Below the pieces are notes generated by a model. It had not been told where the DNA came from. It did not search any database and saw only the letters and a program-made list of their open reading frames with translations. A stretch of 64,000 nucleotides of DNA from Mycobacterium sp. Root265 (lineage in GTDB: Bacteria > Actinomycetota > Actinomycetes > Mycobacteriales > Mycobacteriaceae). Positions 62,239-64,000 of this stretch are shown piece after piece (the first letter of the stretch is position 1; every line of letters begins with the position of its first letter). Both the position numbers and the translations under genes were made by a program. Location: contig NZ_LMJA01000031.1 in the NCBI RefSeq assembly GCF_001428895.1, positions 186,001 to 250,000 of the forward strand, written 5' to 3'.

Positions 62239-64000
62239 ATGTCCAGTCGTGTTTCCTGGCTCGTCGCCATACTCGTGATCCTGGCCTCCGGCGCCGGTCT
62301 GGGCCTGCTCGGCGGGTCGGACTCCGCCTCGCAGTCGCCGGTGGCGGTGCCGGCCAGTGCCGAATCGGCGCGCGCCGACGCCCTGCGAGCCGAGTTCCCC
62401 GGCGGCGATATCGCGCCGGCCATCATCGTGTTCACCCGGACCGACGGCGGACCGTTGAGTCCGGCCGAGGTGGCTGCGGCCGGCCCCGGCGCGCAGGTGT
62501 CGCAGGACGGGCTGGCCGCGGTGTCGGTGTCCCCGCTGTCGGCCGACCTGTCCGGATTCGCCCTCAACGATGCGGTGCAGGAGTTGCGCACCCAGACCGC
62601 CGAACGGCTGCCCGAAGGGCTGCAGGCGGAGGTGACCGGCGGCCCGGCCTTCGGCGCCGACATCGCGAATTCCTTTGCCGGAGCCAATATCACCCTGCTC
62701 GCGGTGACGGCCGCGGTGGTGGCCCTGCTGCTCATCATCACCTACCGCTCCCCGGTGCTGTGGCTGGTGCCCCTGCTGGTGATCGCCTTCGCCGACCGGG
62801 TCGGTTCCGTGGTGGGCACCGCGGTGGCCTCCGGACTTGGCCTGAACCCGGACGGGTCGACGGGCGGTATCACCAGCGTGCTGGTGTTCGGCGCCGGCAC
62901 CAACTATGCGCTGCTGCTCATTTCGCGCTACCGCGAGGAGCTGGGACGTTCGGCCGATCACCGCGAGGCATTGCGGGTGGCCACCCGTGCGGCCGGGCCG
63001 GCGATCCTGGCCAGCAATGCCACCGTCGTGCTGGCGCTGCTCACCCTGGCGTTCGCCACGGCGCCGTCCAACCGCAGCCTCGGCGTGCAGGCCGCGGCGG
63101 GCCTGGTGGTGGCGGCGATCTTCGTCCTGTTCGTGTTGCCGCCGTTCCTCGGTTTGTTCGGCAAGAAGCTGTTCTGGCCGTTCATCCCTCAGGTCGGCGA
63201 CGAGGCTCTCACCGACAGCGGCGTCTGGCACCGGGTCGCCTCCTGGGTGGCCGGCCGGCCCGGATGGGTGGCCACCGGCGCACTCGGCGTGCTGGTCGCG
63301 CTGTGCTTCGGCCTGGTCGGCACCCCGGTCGGTTTGTCGCAGACCGAACAGTTCCGGGTTCAGGCCGAGTCGGTCAGCGGGTACGACACACTGGCCGAAC
63401 ACTTTCCGAGCGGCCTGACCGATCCCGCCGTCGTCATCGCACCCACCGCCGATGCGGCCGCGGTGTCGTCGGCGATCACCGGGGTGCCGGGCGTGGTGTC
63501 GGCTCGGCCCGCCGGGGAATCGGGCACCGGGCTGAGCCAATGGTCGGTGGTTCTGCAGGCCGAACCGGCGTCGGATGAGGCGTTCGAAACCGTTGATGCG
63601 CTGCGTAGTTCGGTGCATTCCGTCAGTCCCGAGGCTGTGGTCGGCGGGTCCGATGCCAAGGCGCGGGATTCGGCGTCGGCCGCACAGCGCGACCGCATGG
63701 TGGTCATCCCCGCGATCCTGGCGGTGGTGCTCGTGGTGCTTTTCGTGCTGCTCCGTTCGGCGCTGGCGCCGGTGGTCCTGGTGTCGGTCACGGTGCTCAG
63801 CGCGTTGGCCGCGTTGGGGATCGGTGGCTGGGCCAGCGTGCACCTGTTCGGTTTCCCGGCCCTGGACAACGGTACTCCGCTGTTCGCGTTCCTGTTCCTG
63901 GTGGCACTCGGCGTGGATTACACGATCTTCCTGGTGACCCGGGCGCGGGAGGAGACACCGGAATTCGGCAACCGGCAGGGCATCGTGCGCGCCGTGTCGG
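62239..64000 (+). CDS. MMPL/RND-family transporter, 3' end beyond the window
   Basis: The open frame runs from ATG 62239 through the window end (587 codons seen). It has helix 1 (WLVAILVILASGAGLGLLGG), a porter loop, a helix bundle with VFGAGTNYALLLISRYREEL, a second loop and FLFLVALGVDYTIFLVTRAREE, the duplicated proton-relay motifs of MMPL proteins. Control by the divergent MarR regulator suggests a drug or small-molecule efflux role. Confidence 0.9.
   Translation, partial: MSSRVSWLVAILVILASGAGLGLLGGSDSASQSPVAVPASAESARADALRAEFPGGDIAPAIIVFTRTDGGPLSPAEVAAAGPGAQVSQDGLAAVSVSPLSADLSGFALNDAVQELRTQTAERLPEGLQAEVTGGPAFGADIANSFAGANITLLAVTAAVVALLLIITYRSPVLWLVPLLVIAFADRVGSVVGTAVASGLGLNPDGSTGGITSVLVFGAGTNYALLLISRYREELGRSADHREALRVATRAAGPAILASNATVVLALLTLAFATAPSNRSLGVQAAAGLVVAAIFVLFVLPPFLGLFGKKLFWPFIPQVGDEALTDSGVWHRVASWVAGRPGWVATGALGVLVALCFGLVGTPVGLSQTEQFRVQAESVSGYDTLAEHFPSGLTDPAVVIAPTADAAAVSSAITGVPGVVSARPAGESGTGLSQWSVVLQAEPASDEAFETVDALRSSVHSVSPEAVVGGSDAKARDSASAAQRDRMVVIPAILAVVLVVLFVLLRSALAPVVLVSVTVLSALAALGIGGWASVHLFGFPALDNGTPLFAFLFLVALGVDYTIFLVTRAREETPEFGNRQGIVRAVS

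Noticed and set aside
62215-63843. Minus-strand frame of 542 codons opposite the MMPL gene
   Set aside because: It is a shadow frame; the plus-strand MMPL frame has transmembrane helices and proton-relay motifs and runs off the window end.

Overview
The window is a high-GC actinobacterial chromosome segment, almost certainly from a fast-growing mycobacterium (Mycolicibacterium-type). The evidence is fgd1 (F420-dependent glucose-6-phosphate dehydrogenase), the glnX-glnH-pknG module, and a backbone that follows in reverse the M. tuberculosis order purT / rhodanese / metZ ... MBL-fold / fgd1 / pta / ackA / pknG / glnH / glnX / mutT3 / thiE / thiO / thiS / thiG / lpqL ... thiD / thiC ... xthA (order recalled, not searched). 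No tRNA, rRNA, CRISPR array, insertion sequence or phage gene was recognised.

Layout. 1-5.0 kb: the end of a JetB/MksE-like gene and a complete JetC/MksB SMC-like ATPase (Wadjet-type plasmid defence), then an unusual Tat-exported cytochrome P450. 5.0-10 kb: xthA, a hypothetical gene, a methyltransferase, two small secreted proteins sharing an upstream motif, and an MFS exporter. 10-16.5 kb: TPP riboswitch, thiC-thiD, an alpha/beta hydrolase, a septum-formation-like membrane protein, a Baeyer-Villiger-type monooxygenase, a DoxX-like protein and a second thiD. 16.5-25.7 kb: an NCS2 permease facing a leftward block of type III polyketide synthase, ICMT-family methyltransferase, FAD oxidoreductase, MMPL transporter and two M28 peptidase-like lipoproteins, one lacking zinc ligands. 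25.7-31.3 kb: a second TPP riboswitch over a six-gene overlapping operon thiO-thiS-thiG-SGNH hydrolase-ABC ATPase-ABC permease, then divergent thiE and mutT3. 31.4-35.9 kb: glnX-glnH-pknG. 35.9-42 kb: permease, phospholyase-like class III aminotransferase, pta and ackA in one leftward operon. 42.2-44.7 kb: divergent APH-type kinase, SDR and GntR/UTRA regulator. 44.7-48.4 kb: fgd1, MBL-fold hydrolase, LLM flavin enzyme, GNAT. 48.5-49.1 kb: an RNase Sa/barnase-type lipoprotein with barstar. 49.2-56.1 kb: an SDR under a 20-bp palindrome, then leftward FGGY kinase, LysR, amino acid permease, (R)-transaminase-like enzyme and alanine racemase. 56.1-60.1 kb: metZ, rhodanese, purT and small genes. 60.1-64 kb: divergent UBP zinc-finger protein and Na+/H+ antiporter, MarR regulator and an MMPL exporter cut by the window end.

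How the genes work together. Thiamine synthesis is split between two riboswitch-controlled loci. The permease/phospholyase/kinase/pta/ackA block looks like uptake, phosphorylation and phosphate-ammonia elimination of an amino alcohol, with carbon possibly leaving through acetyl-CoA. The permease/(R)-transaminase/racemase operon can be read as amine transamination onto pyruvate followed by D- to L-alanine recycling. The type III PKS block resembles phenolic-lipid or polyketide-quinone clusters. Genes in operons are mostly coupled by ATGA/GTGA overlaps. Many first genes show a TANNNT -10 hexamer 6-8 nt before the start codon, the mycobacterial leaderless arrangement. All functional names come from reading motifs and remembered family sequences; no database search was run.
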